DNA from: Diphasiastrum complanatum
Lineage: Eukaryota > Streptophyta > Lycopodiopsida > Lycopodiales > Lycopodiaceae
Direction of reading: 5' to 3'
DNA length: 64,000 nt
NCBI GenBank assembly: GCA_029204225.1
Contig: CM055096.1
Location: forward strand, 70,267,444 to 70,331,443
In this document: positions 1 through 10,437 of the stretch, one piece after another
Position numbering within the stretch: the stretch's first letter is position 1
Layout: the number at the start of each line of letters is the position of its first letter
Translations under genes and position numbers: made by a program
The notes under the pieces: model-generated
The model's database searches: none
What the model was told of the DNA's origin: nothing
The model's input: only the letters and a program-made list of their open reading frames with translations

Positions 1-321
1 ACATTCATAAAGAATTTTATTCTTAACAACATCCACATCAGGCACACAAACCTTCCCTTTCCTGAACAAAAGTCCATTACGGATAGAGAAGTCATCAGTA
101 CCCTTTATATCCTTCCCTCCAGACTGATCACCGTGATTCACAGTCCCGCTTGATGAAACTGCTAGAACCCTATTCCAAATTGGTCCAAAATGCGGGCCTT
201 TCTCATAAAGACTTCTCAGGGAGAGATAAAAGTCTGTACTGATCTCAGTTAAGGAAAGTTCGTTGACTTCACTAAGTGCATCAGCCACAGTTCGTTGACT
301 TCACTAAGTGCATCAGCCACC
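1..321 (-). pseudogene. Gypsy A: RNase H end and integrase zinc-binding start
   Basis: Read on the minus strand, this stretch gives VADALSEVNE, which matches the end of the Ty3/gypsy RNase H domain (usually VADALSR). A linker follows, then FSIRNGLLFRKGKVCVPD, the conserved approach to the integrase H2C2 zinc-binding domain. The rest of integrase would lie beyond the left edge. The upstream gag fragment (325-1359) runs almost directly into this piece, so protease, reverse transcriptase and most of RNase H have been deleted. A 32-bp direct duplication (257-320) shifts the frame inside the VADALSE motif. This is a relic, not a functional gene; the family call is firm. Confidence 0.8.
257..320. 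repeat. 32-bp tandem duplication in gypsy A
   Basis: The 32 bases at 257-288 are repeated exactly at 289-320. The unit is not a multiple of three, so it breaks the RNase H/integrase frame of the surrounding relic. The identity of the two copies suggests a recent slippage event. Confidence 0.9.
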
Positions 322-324
322 TGA

Positions 325-1359
325 TTAGGCACTAAAGTTACAAGTACAGTCACAATTATTTAACAAATTGACTTCCAATTTACCTGCTGGTAAATCCACA
401 GTCATGAAACTTGACGACTTTGCTTTCCGTTCGGGGCACTGTTTGGCATGGTGCCCGGGTTTATTGCAAAGGAAACACAGATTCTGTTTAAGTGCCGCCA
501 ACCGTGCTTTGTCTTTCACCACCAATTTTTTTCTTATTCTTCTTTTTCTTTGACTGTTGGTACGCTTCTGCTTCCAGCTCGTCAAAAAACTGCTTCTTAC
601 ACTTGTTAGATTTTTCTTGCTTGGGTTTCGGGGACGTTTGGTCGTGCACGCTTTTTCGTGATGCAACAATTGTACTATCATAGGCTTTTGCCACTCGGAT
701 AGCATCCTCTAGTGAGTCATTTTGATATTCAGCTGGCAGTCCGGCAATAAATTGCCACTGTGCTAACTTACAATCAAATAGCGGCACCTTGGCCAAAGAG
801 TCCAAGAACTCTTGGACATAACTGTCCAGTTCTCGGCTGCCCATTTTGTAATTGATAAACCGAATATACAGCTCGGAATCGTCTATCGTGACAAAAGCTT
901 TCCGGAATTCCGTGAGGAATGCAACCCAAGTCACCGGTTTCGTGGAAAGTTCCCTCCACCAAAAAGAGGCTTTACCTTCCAAAAACAATAGAACCGATGA
1001 TATTCGTTTATCCTCTGGGACGTTGTGCAAGCTAAAATAGCTTGTCCAACGGTTTATCCAGTCTTCAACAACTTCTGGGCGTTTAAACTTTTTATCGCCG
1101 AAAAATATTTCCGGTTGGTAGCCCAAGTTGTTAGAGTTAATAGCTTGCAGTTGATTAAATAGCTTTTGAATTTGTTTATTCCGTTGTTTATTGCAAGTTC
1201 TAAAACTGCCTTGCCTAAGGTTTGCAACAGTTTTTCTGAGTCTAGGGTGTCATCACTGTCGGGTGAGGCCGGTTGAATCTCCGTATTTCCCCCATCACTT
1301 CTTGGTGATGCCGGGTGAATCTCGGTAGCACCCCCCTCCAAAATTTCATCAGTATCCAT
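325..1359 (-). pseudogene. Gypsy A gag (frameshifted), with CCHC zinc knuckle
   Basis: Three overlapping minus-strand frames (1359-1054, 1126-488, 705-325) together form one Ty3/gypsy Gag. The central part has the Retrotrans_gag look (GKASFWWRELSTKPVTW, then a QWQFIAGLPAEYQ segment). The last frame carries CFLCNKPGHHAKQC, a CX2CX4HX4C zinc knuckle that binds RNA in the particle. A frameshift falls in an A-rich stretch near 540-560 (poly-lysine), a likely slippage site, and another near 1055-1126. The C-terminus stops just before the expected protease, where a deletion joins it to the RNase H end. The protein starts at 1359 (MDTDEILEGG), 0.65 kb after the primer site at 2009, a normal leader length. 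Confidence 0.8.
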
Positions 1360-2008
1360 TTGCTTGCCAACTGAAAATTAAAAAATAATTTCGTTCAGTT
1401 AACACATTCATAATAGGTATAATAGTTACTGAACCAAGCAATGTCTACAAAAAATCTGATTTACAAGCTCCTAACTCTGCAAACAAACCGTCAGTTTGCT
1501 GGAAAATGAAGCATAAGCCTGTGATTTCACAGTAAGCAGCCATGCAAACCTGTCAAACATCATCAACACTCAACAGCCAACAGATTAGAGTATTTTTGCT
1601 TCTATTCTAGCCTATTCCCGCCGTTTCAAACCAAACCGGCCTCCAAACAAGCAATAGACAACATTTAAAATACAGTGACCATTCATAAGAAGAACAAGAA
1701 ACTGTAGGAAAAAATCCAGCCAACCAATAAAGTAAACTGTTGCTTTCACAAAGATGCTATCCACAGAGTAATCGGCAACAACAGAATTGACACGGAATTC
1801 CTTCCAAGAAACCAATTCGAGAAGCACAAAAACCAACCAATTGTGAGCCTGGTAGTGCACTCACCACACAATCGATTGCAATTCGAAAATTATTTCCAAC
1901 GAGATGAAAATTCCACAATTCCACCGTTTTGTTGCTTACTCCGTCGGATTCTCGAGAAAACGTCGAGATTTCCACTCAGCACTTTCAATGGTAAATCCTG
2001 CTTAGATC
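1360..2008 (-). other. Gypsy A untranslated leader
   Basis: This is non-coding sequence between the gag start (1359) and the primer-binding site (2009-2021) of the minus-strand element. Short ORFs here resemble no known protein. Confidence 0.55.
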
Positions 2009-2021
2009 GGCTCTGATACCA
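2009..2021 (-). promoter_or_regulatory. Primer-binding site (initiator Met-tRNA), gypsy A
   Basis: The minus strand reads TGGTATCAGAGCC, the standard plant LTR-retrotransposon primer site complementary to the 3' end of initiator Met-tRNA. It lies upstream of the minus-strand gag, as expected. Confidence 0.85.
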
Positions 2022-2500
2022 ATATAAGGTCCTCACAACAAGATTCTAATCTAAGCACACCATACAAAGCAACAACACATGGGAACCGATGGAGGTTAAA
2101 CCAACCCAACCAAACCTAGATCGTACGGATCTAGCCCCCAAGCTATGGATCAATCAGAGTCATGGAAAGAGGAGTCACACCAGCAGCATGTAACTACTTA
2201 TCACAATTCAAGCATACACTAGTGAGAGCCCAGCAGGTATACTTATACCCTCCAAGGCCCATGCACCACTAGTAGTGCACTGTGACACCTCACTGGACAC
2301 CTCTGCAGCCTATCTGGGCCACGTCATCCAGTTCCCTAATGACTTAATGATAGACTCATACCAACTCCACCACCATGTGTTTAGGCCTACAACCATTAAT
2401 TATGACCATGTACACATAAGGGCCCCAATTCCCTTATAGTCACAATTAACTTACGAGTTGTTGGTCTACCGGTCCCTAGCGTGGACACGCTACCCGAGAC
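2022..2500 (-). repeat. LTR-like block beside gypsy A primer site
   Basis: Sequence to the right of the primer site should be the 5' LTR of the minus-strand element. It contains CTAGCCCCCAAGCT, TACCCTCCAAG, GACACCTCACT and TTAGGCCT, which recur in the same order and orientation in the LTR at 27650-28131. That LTR belongs to a plus-strand element, so the orientation is contradictory (see findings). The right boundary is uncertain and no clean TG...CA ends were seen. Confidence 0.55.
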
Positions 2501-2585
2501 CAGTCATGGGCATGATAGAAGCAGTTTATGCGTAGCCTGCCAAAGGCTCAGGATGTAGCTCTTCTTTCCATTCAGAGTACATCAG

Positions 2586-4480
2586 TTGCTGCTTCACTTT
2601 CACCATTCGTGGGTCCTCTTCCTCAGGTTGATGCTCCTTCGGATTTACAGGTTGTTGCTGTGTGCCTTGTGCCTACATGCCTTGATTAACAGATATTGTA
2701 TTCAGTGGTCATTCCTGGTTTCATTGATATTCAGGCCGTATACCTTGGTGGTATTTCTACTATTGCTTTTGCGCATACCTCAGATAGCCCTCCTGGTTCG
2801 GTGGTTGGTGCAGTATCTTCTCCATTGGTCTCTATATCTCCATCTCTTGAGTCCGTTATGGCTGATGTTCCTGTTGATTTCTATGGGGTTCTTCACGGGT
2901 CCACGTTTGATGGTTCCCTCGCTATTGGTGATCAGGTTGTATCTTCTTTCGCTTTACTCCATGGATCTCTGCTTGAGGTTTGTGAACCGCCTCATGATAT
3001 TTCTACGGTTCCTTACATGATTCATGCGCTTTTGGCCCTTACCGTTGAACATTTTCCATCCGAGGATATTTGCGAGATGGTCACTACTACTTATCTAGGG
3101 TATTTATATGTTAGGATCTTTCTAGATGAGTATACGGGCATCCTTCAGTCTCCTTGTGTTTCTACATATAGGTTTGTTGCAGTCCATGCCGATGCTATGG
3201 ATATATGGCATTCCGGGTTATTACGTATAGCTTGGTTTCCAGTTGGACCTATTGATTGGTGCTGGTTTTTCCATATTACTAATCACCTATGGTGCGGATA
3301 TCTCTATGATTACATGTGGCTCTCTATCTGTTCCTTGGATGTGTCAGGATTGGCAAGTCCTGATGGCCTGGGTTATTGCATCCGTTCCAGCTACTGTTTG
3401 TCTAGGTGATCTTCAGATTCCCCGTCATTTCAGTGTGCTCCATATCGCTTGGTCTCCGATGCTGAGTTGCCACTTTGTTTTGGTTTTCCAAGACCATCAG
3501 ATTACCTTGAGAGAGTTCCTTCTCCTCTCTTGGACAGTTTTTGGGGATGTTGCCGCCATATACTTCAGTATTGCTCATATGTGCTTTGATACTCATTCCC
3601 AGCTACACGTGGATATTGATCCGATGCTTGCTACTGATGTTGGGGATCTTGTTCCTCGTTCCAGTGCATTTCTTCTAATCCTCACTTGTGCGCCTGGTGT
3701 GTACATTGGGATTACACTTGCGGCCAGTTTCGTTGGGTCATCCGATTCTCCATCCGTTTTTGGTGTATCCTATGATGGATTGGTATGTCCATATGAGGTC
3801 TTTCTGGATGAGTTTTTCGGCTACAGTTTTTAAGTTGAGGCCTCTACTATTTCTAGATTTGTTGCTATTGTTTTTATGCATCATGTCTTTTTAGATGATG
3901 CATTGATTTCTTGGACCTTCTGGAGCTTTTAGCATGCTGCTCTTCTCATGATAGGGGCCTTGAAGGTACCGTGTGTCATTGCTACTTCTCATTTATGGGC
4001 CGTATGGATACCTTGGGCTTTTGACCATGCTTGTGCACGTTTCTCCATTTTAGCTATCCTTTGTCAGGATGATCTCTTTATGATCCATGTTTCCTGGCAT
4101 ATCGCTTGCTTTTCCATGCTACTACAGCATGCCTGTCATCCAACTTATGTTCCTACTCCTTAGTGCTGGTCTTCCGATGCTGCTATCTTTTCTTGGGGCA
4201 CCTATATCACTGAGTTTGCACATATGGTTGATGGTTACGTGTATGATGCAGCTATTCGCGATGAGCGTCCATCTCTTTTCCAGTTTCCTTATTGGCTTCC
4301 CGTTGTTGATGCAGTTCTACCTTCTCGGGCTTTTTGGATACCTTGGTATGATGTCCCTATCTTTTGGGCTGATCCTCTACTATCTTGGGCATTACGAATA
4401 CCTTGGCATTCCTGGTTGTTGCTTGATCTTCTTCTGGTTCCTTGGCATTCTTGGTTGTTCCATATTGCTTGGTTTCAGAT
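2586..4480 (+). pseudogene. Chromovirus B: degenerate open region of unknown product
   Basis: Long open stretches run through this region in shifting plus frames (2696-3409, 3243-3833, 4224-4772), without clear reverse transcriptase or integrase motifs. The peptide HIAW and close variants (RIAWF, HIAWS, HIACF) recur several times, each beside the same codons. In the related element at 7652-20458 the matching spot is FHVSLL, just before the chromodomain. One reading is that the segment before the chromodomain has been duplicated and has decayed. I do not recognise a function. The call rests on position directly upstream of the chromodomain and LTR. Confidence 0.35.
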
Positions 4481-4772
4481 GACGCGGCCGAGATGTTCCC
4501 TTCATCGCCATAATGTTGATCCTGAGTTGTTCCCTTTCTTACCAACTGCCATTCACCGATTTCTCCTTCACCATAGTCGATGTTGGCGGCAGATTCAGTT
4601 TTTGGTCCAGTTCGATGGTCGTCCTGTTGAGGGGGCCACATGTGAGCCTATTGATGTCTTTTATCATACACCATCACTTGCGGATCAAGATCGTGCTCCT
4701 CCTGCACTTGTTGATTCCTCTACATCAGATGCTGCTCTAGTTGTTGATGCACCAGGGCTTGCTGTTGTTTGA
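4481..4772 (+). pseudogene. Chromovirus B: C-terminal chromodomain of integrase
   Basis: The frame ending at 4772 gives DPELFPFLPTAI, then IQFLVQFDGRPVEGATCEP. It aligns with DPELFPFLPTAI and IVQFLVQWDGRPIDEATWES in the chromovirus at 19430-19600. This is the chromodomain at the C-terminus of chromovirus integrases, thought to steer integration to marked chromatin. The chromodomain tryptophans (QWDG, ATWE) are replaced here (QFDG, ATCE), which suggests decay. A polypurine-like run and an LTR follow, as expected at a 3' end. Confidence 0.65.
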
Positions 4773-4825
4773 TCCAGTTTCTTTTCGACAGTTGGATCTT
4801 TTTTTTTTTTTGTGTCGGGGAGAGT

Positions 4826-5395
4826 TATGGACTCGGCTCATTGCATTCGTCGCGTCCATTTACGTTTACTTTACTTTATGCATAAGCACGCCTTGGGCCC
4901 CTTTTTTATTCATTAGTGACACTTAGACTATATGGTTGGCCTTTGGCCTTATTATTCATAATTAGGCCATTTGGACATATTACTGGAGAGTGGGGGCCTT
5001 CTTGGAGGGCGCGCACTATTCTCCCTCCCAGTTGGGCCCTAGCCACCGGAAGCTTCCTTTTAGGGCTTCCTCTTGGCTATAAGTAGGGAAACCGTGTCAT
5101 TTGTTATTCAGCTGATGATATTGATCTCTCTCTTTAGTCTCCTTAATCTCTCTCTTTCCTGCTTTCTAGGGTTAAGTCTTGCTTATGTGTTGCTTTCGTA
5201 GCTTAAGTCTTGCTTATGTGATGCTTTCATAGCTTAGCTCTAGATCAGTTGTGGCTCTATTCGTAACTTTACCCGTATTGCGCCGCTCTAGATAATTGTG
5301 GGAATGGAACCAAATCCACCCTTTCGAATCACTGACGCATTCATTAATCGTGGAGCACCTTGAGGTTCTTCCTGCTCAAGTTTTCCAATGTTCAT
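4826..5395 (+). repeat. Probable 3' LTR of chromovirus B
   Basis: The sequence GGGGAGAG, a candidate polypurine tract, precedes TTATGGACTCGG, similar to the GGAAGGAG/TGTTATGGAC junction of the chromovirus at 20073. A TATAAG box sits at 5078. The block ends near TGTTCATA, like the LTR end TGTTCATAACA of the other element. Boundaries are approximate. Confidence 0.55.
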
Positions 5396-6302
5396 AGGAT
5401 CAACCTCCTCAACCTACAAGCTAAAAGTGGTTCGTGAAGGGTTACCTAGACACTCCTTCCACCTATGTCGCCCTAGACAGCCAAAGCAAAGATTTTCCTT
5501 CTTTGCCCACTCCAAATCTTGTGGCAACAACGTCGAAAAGTGTTGTCCCCCTTGGGCATTAGGCATCTCATACCGCCCTTAGCCTTTCGAGGCACCTGCA
5601 CCTTACTCTTTTTGGCACTTTGAACCTGCTCTTGTACGGATTGACCCTTCCATTTTTTAAACTTTCTTTTTCCCCAAGGCTGAAACCCTAATGCAGTAAG
5701 CATTTCAGGCTCCTTGGCCTATTTTCCCGTTCATGATATAGGGCCATCTATAATGCCCTATGGAGACTTGGAGACTGCTCGTTCCTCACGAAAGGCTGAA
5801 GACTCTCACACAATCAAACATCAAAACCTCCTCTAGTATCCGCATCAAGCCTTCCCTATACTTATTTGCATACTCCTGTACGGGCGCATTTCCTTGCTTG
5901 AGACTGGTCCAAGATTGCATAGCCTAGTTCTTCTCGTCAAGAGGCACCTAGTTCTCGATAAACATGTGTTGAATGCTTGCCAAGTGATAGGTACGAAGTT
6001 ATCCTTTTCGACTTTCCTGCATCATCATAGTGCGATGTAATTGGTAGGTAGCCTCAGCAATCTCCTGATCATCATCGTCGATGCCGCACATCTGAAAAGC
6101 CTTCTCCCACTTTTGAATCCGATTTATTGACCTTCAGTTGATTTAAGATTTCTTGTAGGAGAACCTCCATAGCATCCACCTTGGCTGCCATTTCTTCAAT
6201 CGTCATTATTTCGGCGCTAGTACCTTCCAACGGATCCATCTTCACTTGGACAGCTCTTAACCCTTGGAAAGCCAACTTAAGAATGACACTATGAAACTTC
6301 AA
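5388..6302 (-). pseudogene. Gypsy C gag (broken)
   Basis: Minus-strand frames start at 6302 (MKFHSVILKL..., with a short predicted coiled segment ATKVDAMEVLLQEIL-like) and continue with frameshifts through VQEYANKYREGLMRI, typical of gypsy Gag. Around 5470 another frame reads CFGCLGRHRWKEC, a zinc knuckle that has lost one residue of its CX2CX4HX4C spacing. There are several stops. It lies between its primer site (6608) and the LTR of chromovirus B, which cuts off the pol region. It is a relic. Confidence 0.65.
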
Positions 6303-6607
6303 GCAGCCACCACTAGAAGAAACAGCCCTCTACAGGTCTGAAAATCTGAATTTGGCGATGATTCGAGGTTGATATCACAACTTCCTAGTTCCCAGCTGTT
6401 CACGCTGGACCTGCAGCCACATAACCAGGTTTTTGGGGCCTTAAACAATCCATTTTCGAGCTTGAAAAGTGCCCGATTTCTAGCTATAACCCAGCGCTGA
6501 TCTATTAGCTCCAATCTCTGACAAATTTCAAGCCTTATGTAGCCACTAATCAGCAATAGTCCTGCTGGCTCTAATTTGAAAATTGTTGCAGCCCTCTTCT
6601 CACTCTT

Positions 6608-6620
6608 GGCTCTGATACCA
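6608..6620 (-). promoter_or_regulatory. Primer-binding site (initiator Met-tRNA), gypsy C
   Basis: The minus strand reads TGGTATCAGAGCC, two bases inside the LTR end at 6623. Spacing and orientation fit the minus-strand gag that follows. Confidence 0.88.
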
Positions 6621-6622
6621 AA

Positions 6623-7264
6623 TGTTAGGCTCTCCCTGAACTACACTCATACACAAACCACAGTAAAGCATGTACAAATAGATCTCAAACTCAAACTTTA
6701 TTGCATTCACAATAAGTACATAGCATCAACAAGCATGAAACACCGTGGCGCTAGCTGCCTTGTCTCCTCCCAACCTTTGCTACATAGGTTATAATGAGGA
6801 ATGCCTCTCTAGGCTCACTTATGCACAATCCTCAAGCACCCCTTAACCCTAACCCTTCCTAGCGTCGACACATGGCCAATTCCAAAGTCAACAAAGCATG
6901 CATTTCGGATGAACTCCATACAATTCTAACTTCTATCTATTGTAAAATGTTTAGGAAAATAATCAAGATTCTCAGTTTAATCTGCACTTGGCAATACCCG
7001 ACACATAGGCAAGCGAGTAGGCTCACATGTGTCACTCATACGCTGTGGACCAAGTGTCCCAGTGAGCACTGACATGTTTGCCCGGTCAACCCTGACACAT
7101 GTCAATCACTGGACAAGTGTCCCAGTGAGCAGATGACATGTGTCCCGCTGACTAGTCGACCCTCCTCCTTTTTAAGAGGCCAGTCCAGCCACTCCTAATT
7201 AATGAACCAATACCCTACACCAAAGCTCAACATGCGACTCAGAGGCTCAGTAGCTCTAATAACA
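6623..7264 (-). repeat. 5' LTR of gypsy C (642 bp)
   Basis: On the plus strand the block begins TGTTAGGCTCT and ends AGCTCTAATAACA. These are inverted termini with the canonical TG...CA. It is set two bases from the Met-tRNA primer site. It serves as the promoter/terminator repeat of the minus-strand element. No second copy is present in the window. Confidence 0.75.
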
Positions 7265-7479
7265 GTTTTATTTACATTTCTTATACAAAAGTCACCACAA
7301 GCCGGCGACTTAACCATTTTTGTATTTTACAAAAAGTACATATGTGCATAAAACTGTAAACAATCGAGATAAGGAGTAAACGCTGTAACATCCAATAACT
7401 ATAATCATCTCGATACCATGGTCACTCCTAAAACATTGTACGCAGTTGAGACCTAGTGCCAAGGCATTACTTCTTCAAA
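7265..7479. other. Unassigned spacer
   Basis: No coding signal, terminal repeat or known motif was seen between the gypsy C LTR and the LINE fragment. Confidence 0.5.
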
Positions 7480-7651
7480 TTGGGCTAGTATATTCAGACT
7501 TCAGGTCACTATGCTATCTCTCATGATTCGGGCGAAGCCTTCAATTTCCATATTAGATAATCAATGTCGAGTTGCAATTCCTCCCTTATTGGTCAATGCC
7601 CACTTCCCTCTCATAATATATATCAAGAGAGCTTTGACGACTTGCTTGTGC
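7480..7651 (+). pseudogene. LINE ORF2 C-terminal fragment
   Basis: The plus strand reads MLSLMIRAKPSISILDN and IPPLLVNAHFPLIIYI. It matches MLSQMIRAKPSIPHRII and VPPIQI in the LINE at 41370-41460, a segment downstream of the reverse transcriptase. The fragment ends where the chromovirus inserted (target duplication GAGGA at 7652). No LINE sequence continues after 20458, so the fragment was already short or its other half has decayed. Confidence 0.6.
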
Positions 7652-7656
7652 GAGGA

Positions 7657-8052
7657 TGTTACAGACATACATTATAGTCCATCCTTCTCTATTTTTGACA
7701 ATATTTTTGGACACGCAGTTATATTACATGTGACAGCAGGCCTAGAAACACCATTTACATGGTTTTCTAATTTTGGCCCTAATTTTTGAATTTCACCTTC
7801 CCTCCATTTCTATATGAAGGGAGGTAGGTTTTGTCCACTATAAATAGCCACTAAGGCTGGTCATTTAGTAGCTTTGATCATTTTGAGTCTTGGGCTTCTT
7901 GTAGGGGAGTTGTACCATTTTGAAGATCTTAGTTAGAGATCTACCTAAGCTATCGGCGGCCATTGATATTCATACAGTTTCTTAGTTGGAGAATGCTTTG
8001 TGCTAACTTTTATGCATCATTGATACCACAATCTATGAATCTGTTCATAACA
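7657..8052 (+). repeat. 5' LTR of chromovirus (396 bp)
   Basis: Begins TGTTACAGAC and ends GTTCATAACA. It is closely similar to the 3' LTR from the GGACACGCAGTTAT segment onward. A TATAAATA box lies at 7839-7846. The two LTRs differ at many positions and by small indels, so the insertion is old. Confidence 0.9.
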
Positions 8053-8053
8053 G

Positions 8054-8066
8054 GGTATCAGAGCTC
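8054..8066 (+). promoter_or_regulatory. Primer-binding site of chromovirus
   Basis: GGTATCAGAGCTC follows the LTR end after one base. It matches the Met-tRNA primer site TGGTATCAGAGCC with changes at both ends. Confidence 0.75.
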
Positions 8067-8117
8067 TTACCTGTCCGCTGAAAAAAAAATTTGCAGGATT
8101 TACGACAACAAAAGCGA

Positions 8118-8120
<3 letters not shown>

Positions 8121-8180
<60 letters not shown>
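8121..8180. repeat. (CT)30 microsatellite, left flank of nested LINEs
   Basis: An uninterrupted CT tract in the chromovirus leader, directly followed by the 5' end of LINE 1. The matching right flank is the tract at 15101-15316. Confidence 0.95.
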
Positions 8181-8182
<2 letters not shown>

Positions 8183-8241
8183 CTGTCTAGCCGCGATGTC
8201 TGCCTAGTCGGGTGCTTTACTGCCAGCGCTCCATCTTCAGC

Positions 8242-9421
8242 ATGGCTCCACGTAAGCGGGGGGGAGGTAACTCCCCCCATCCTCCACCGCACCCTGCTGG
8301 CCCTGAACCGTGCCCTGCATCCTCCATCGCAGGTCCTGAAGCCTCTGCCTCCTCCATCGCAGGTCCTGAAGCCTCCGCCTCCTCCATCGCAGGTCCTGAA
8401 GCCTCCGCCTCCATTCTTGAGTCTCGCCTTGCTGGCCCGAAATCTGCCTCCATCGCAGGTCTACCTTTTGTGCCTGCTCAGGCTCCTGCCATCGTACCTG
8501 CCTCAGGTGGAACCGTTGCATCTGCATCTTCCATCACATCTACCTTCGATCCACCTTCACCTTCACCTTCTACTCCAGTTGCAATCCCTATCTCTCCATC
8601 TGATCCTCTTCTTGCTAATAGTGAATCCATTATAGCCGACCCTCTGACCCCGAATACCCCAGAAGAGGAATCACTTGTGCCTCCAGCCTTTATGATCTCC
8701 GTCATTCGTGCAAATCAGTTACGTTCATATGAATATCTCAACGACCATCGAAAAAAAACTTCTTTCTCTTGAAGCTATGATCCAATCTGTGCAATCTCAT
8801 CTTCAGAAACTAGATTCTTCTATCGATGATCTCAAGAAAGAAGTTACGGCTATCAAAATCGAAGCTTCCTCTCATTCGACTACTTCAGCTAAGATCCAAC
8901 AGCTTGAAAGTCAAGTGGAACAGCATCATACCGTTGTCCAATCCTGGGCAGATGTGCTTAAAGGTCCTAATATTGTTGTTCTGCCACCTCCACCTTCATA
9001 TATCTCAGCTACGTTCATAGAGAGCCGTTTGCGAGAGCAAAAGGCTCTTAATGTCCGAGTCAGAGGTATTACGAACTCCCATGATGTTGTTGGTGAAGCT
9101 AAAAAGTTTCTTGAAGAGAATCTTCAGCACCACCACAATGATATGGATACGGCATGGCGGACTAAGAAAGACCCAGGTACTCTTGTCATATGCCTTGCAT
9201 CTGCAACAGGTCGTCATGAAGTGCTAGGAAAGAGATCTACACTGCGGGGCACTACGATATACCTGGATGAAGACCTTACTTTCATTCAGGTTCAAGAACG
9301 GAAAAAGGCAAAACAGGAGGCTCTAACCAATGGAAAGCGGCTGATCTATAGGGATGGTATCATTCGTTTTGTAGATATTAAACCTGCTGCTATTAATGAG
9401 ATATCATGCTGGGTATCCTAA
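8242..9421 (+). pseudogene. LINE 1 ORF1 protein (RNA-binding, L1-like)
   Basis: The likely start is MAPRKRGGG at 8242, matched by MAPKKKEG at the start of LINE 2 ORF1. The first part is rich in Ala, Ser and Pro and contains a 10-residue repeat, SSIAGPEASA, three times. A frameshift in an A-run near 8750 moves to the frame 8708-9421, which holds a coiled-coil-like stretch (KKLLSLEAMIQSVQSHLQKL) and then REQKALNVRVRGI, reminiscent of the RNA-binding core of L1 ORF1 proteins. ORF1 proteins coat LINE RNA. The last residues come from the deletion joint with ORF2 near 9396. Confidence 0.7.
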
Positions 9422-9974
9422 TGTTCCCGGATATCTAGCGGATAGTATCTCACACAGACTGCGGATAGTGATGGGTCAGTTTCGGGTTTCCTCTCACCAG
9501 CTAGCCATTGAGACTGGCAGATATAGTGGCATCCCGAGAGATGCTCGTATTTGTAGTATGTGTGATACACACGATGTAGAGGATGAGTTTCATTTTCTCT
9601 TCAAATGCCCAGCCTACTATGAGATCCGAGGGAGATACTACTGCTTGTTTCATGTTCATCCACTCACACTCTCTACCTTGATATCGTATGAGGACCCCAG
9701 ATGTGTTGCGTTGATGATCCAAGAGATGGCGGACCTGGGTATGGCGAGACTAGACGCTGACACCTCCCCCTTGGTACAACTGAGCATACAGGAGTGTTTA
9801 TCACGTCGGAGGCAGAGGCAGGAGAGTACTGATTTTGATGGGGAGGCTGAGATTCCGAACGCCTCCATGCATAGACAGCAGAGACAATGTAACAGCCAGC
9901 CCACAGGCCACAGTCTACAGCTTCACGGCAGCAGAGACGCCACCGACCATCCACTCGGAGACGGAGAGACATAG
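9396..9974 (+). pseudogene. LINE 1 ORF2 C-terminal remnant
   Basis: This frame gives MGQFRVSSHQLAIETGRY, then ICSMCDTHDVEDEFHFLFKC, a cysteine-histidine cluster found at the C-terminus of these LINE ORF2 proteins. It matches LINE 3 at 41800-42000 almost residue for residue. Endonuclease and reverse transcriptase are missing because of the deletion that joins ORF1 to this point. Confidence 0.75.
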
Positions 9975-10199
9975 TTCGTTCAGAAACAGTGTCTCAACAT
10001 ACTTTACATCACTATTTCACAGGCGGAGAGACATTTATATGATGATAGGCTCTCCTTGTCTATCATTATTTCCTATTTACTTGTAGTCTTATTTCTTTGT
10101 TCTTTTAGGTGGTAGAGCTTTCATGCTCCCACCGTGCATACTTGACATGTACCTTTTTACAGTCCTATATACCTTAGGGTATTTCATGGACATTAGTAA

Positions 10200-10203
<4 letters not shown>

Positions 10204-10264
<61 letters not shown>
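10204..10264. repeat. (CT)n tract joining LINE 1 tail to LINE 2 start
   Basis: About 30 CT units lie between the 3' end of LINE 1 (ATTAGTAAAGAT) and the GC-rich 5' end of LINE 2. It is both the tail of one element and the upstream flank of the next. Confidence 0.95.
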
Positions 10265-10267
<3 letters not shown>

Positions 10268-10437
10268 CCGCCTGCTGGTGCGCTGCCCGCCCTGCTGGTG
10301 CGCTGCTGCCCTCTCTCTCTCTTGCGCGCCCACCCGCCCTGCTGGCGCTGCTGTCCGCCCTGCTGGCGCTGCAGTGCTGACCTTCGCACCTGCCCTACGC
10401 TGCCCTGCACTGGTCCTCCATCTGCTTACCGCCTCCT

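Larger units (their letters stand above)
8181..10203 (+). mobile_element. LINE 1 (internally deleted copy)
   Basis: A 2.0-kb LINE between two CT tracts. It keeps ORF1 (8242-9395) and then jumps directly to the last part of ORF2 (9396-9974), so endonuclease and reverse transcriptase are deleted. The 3' UTR ends with a stem-loop (ATACC at 10169-10173, GGTAT at 10178-10182), then CATTAGTAAAGAT and the CT tail. No poly(A) is present. Confidence 0.8.

Noticed and set aside
8217-8527. Antisense ORFs rich in EASGPAME or RWRRRRLQDL repeats
   Set aside because: Shadows of the 30-bp repeat in LINE 1 ORF1 on the plus strand.
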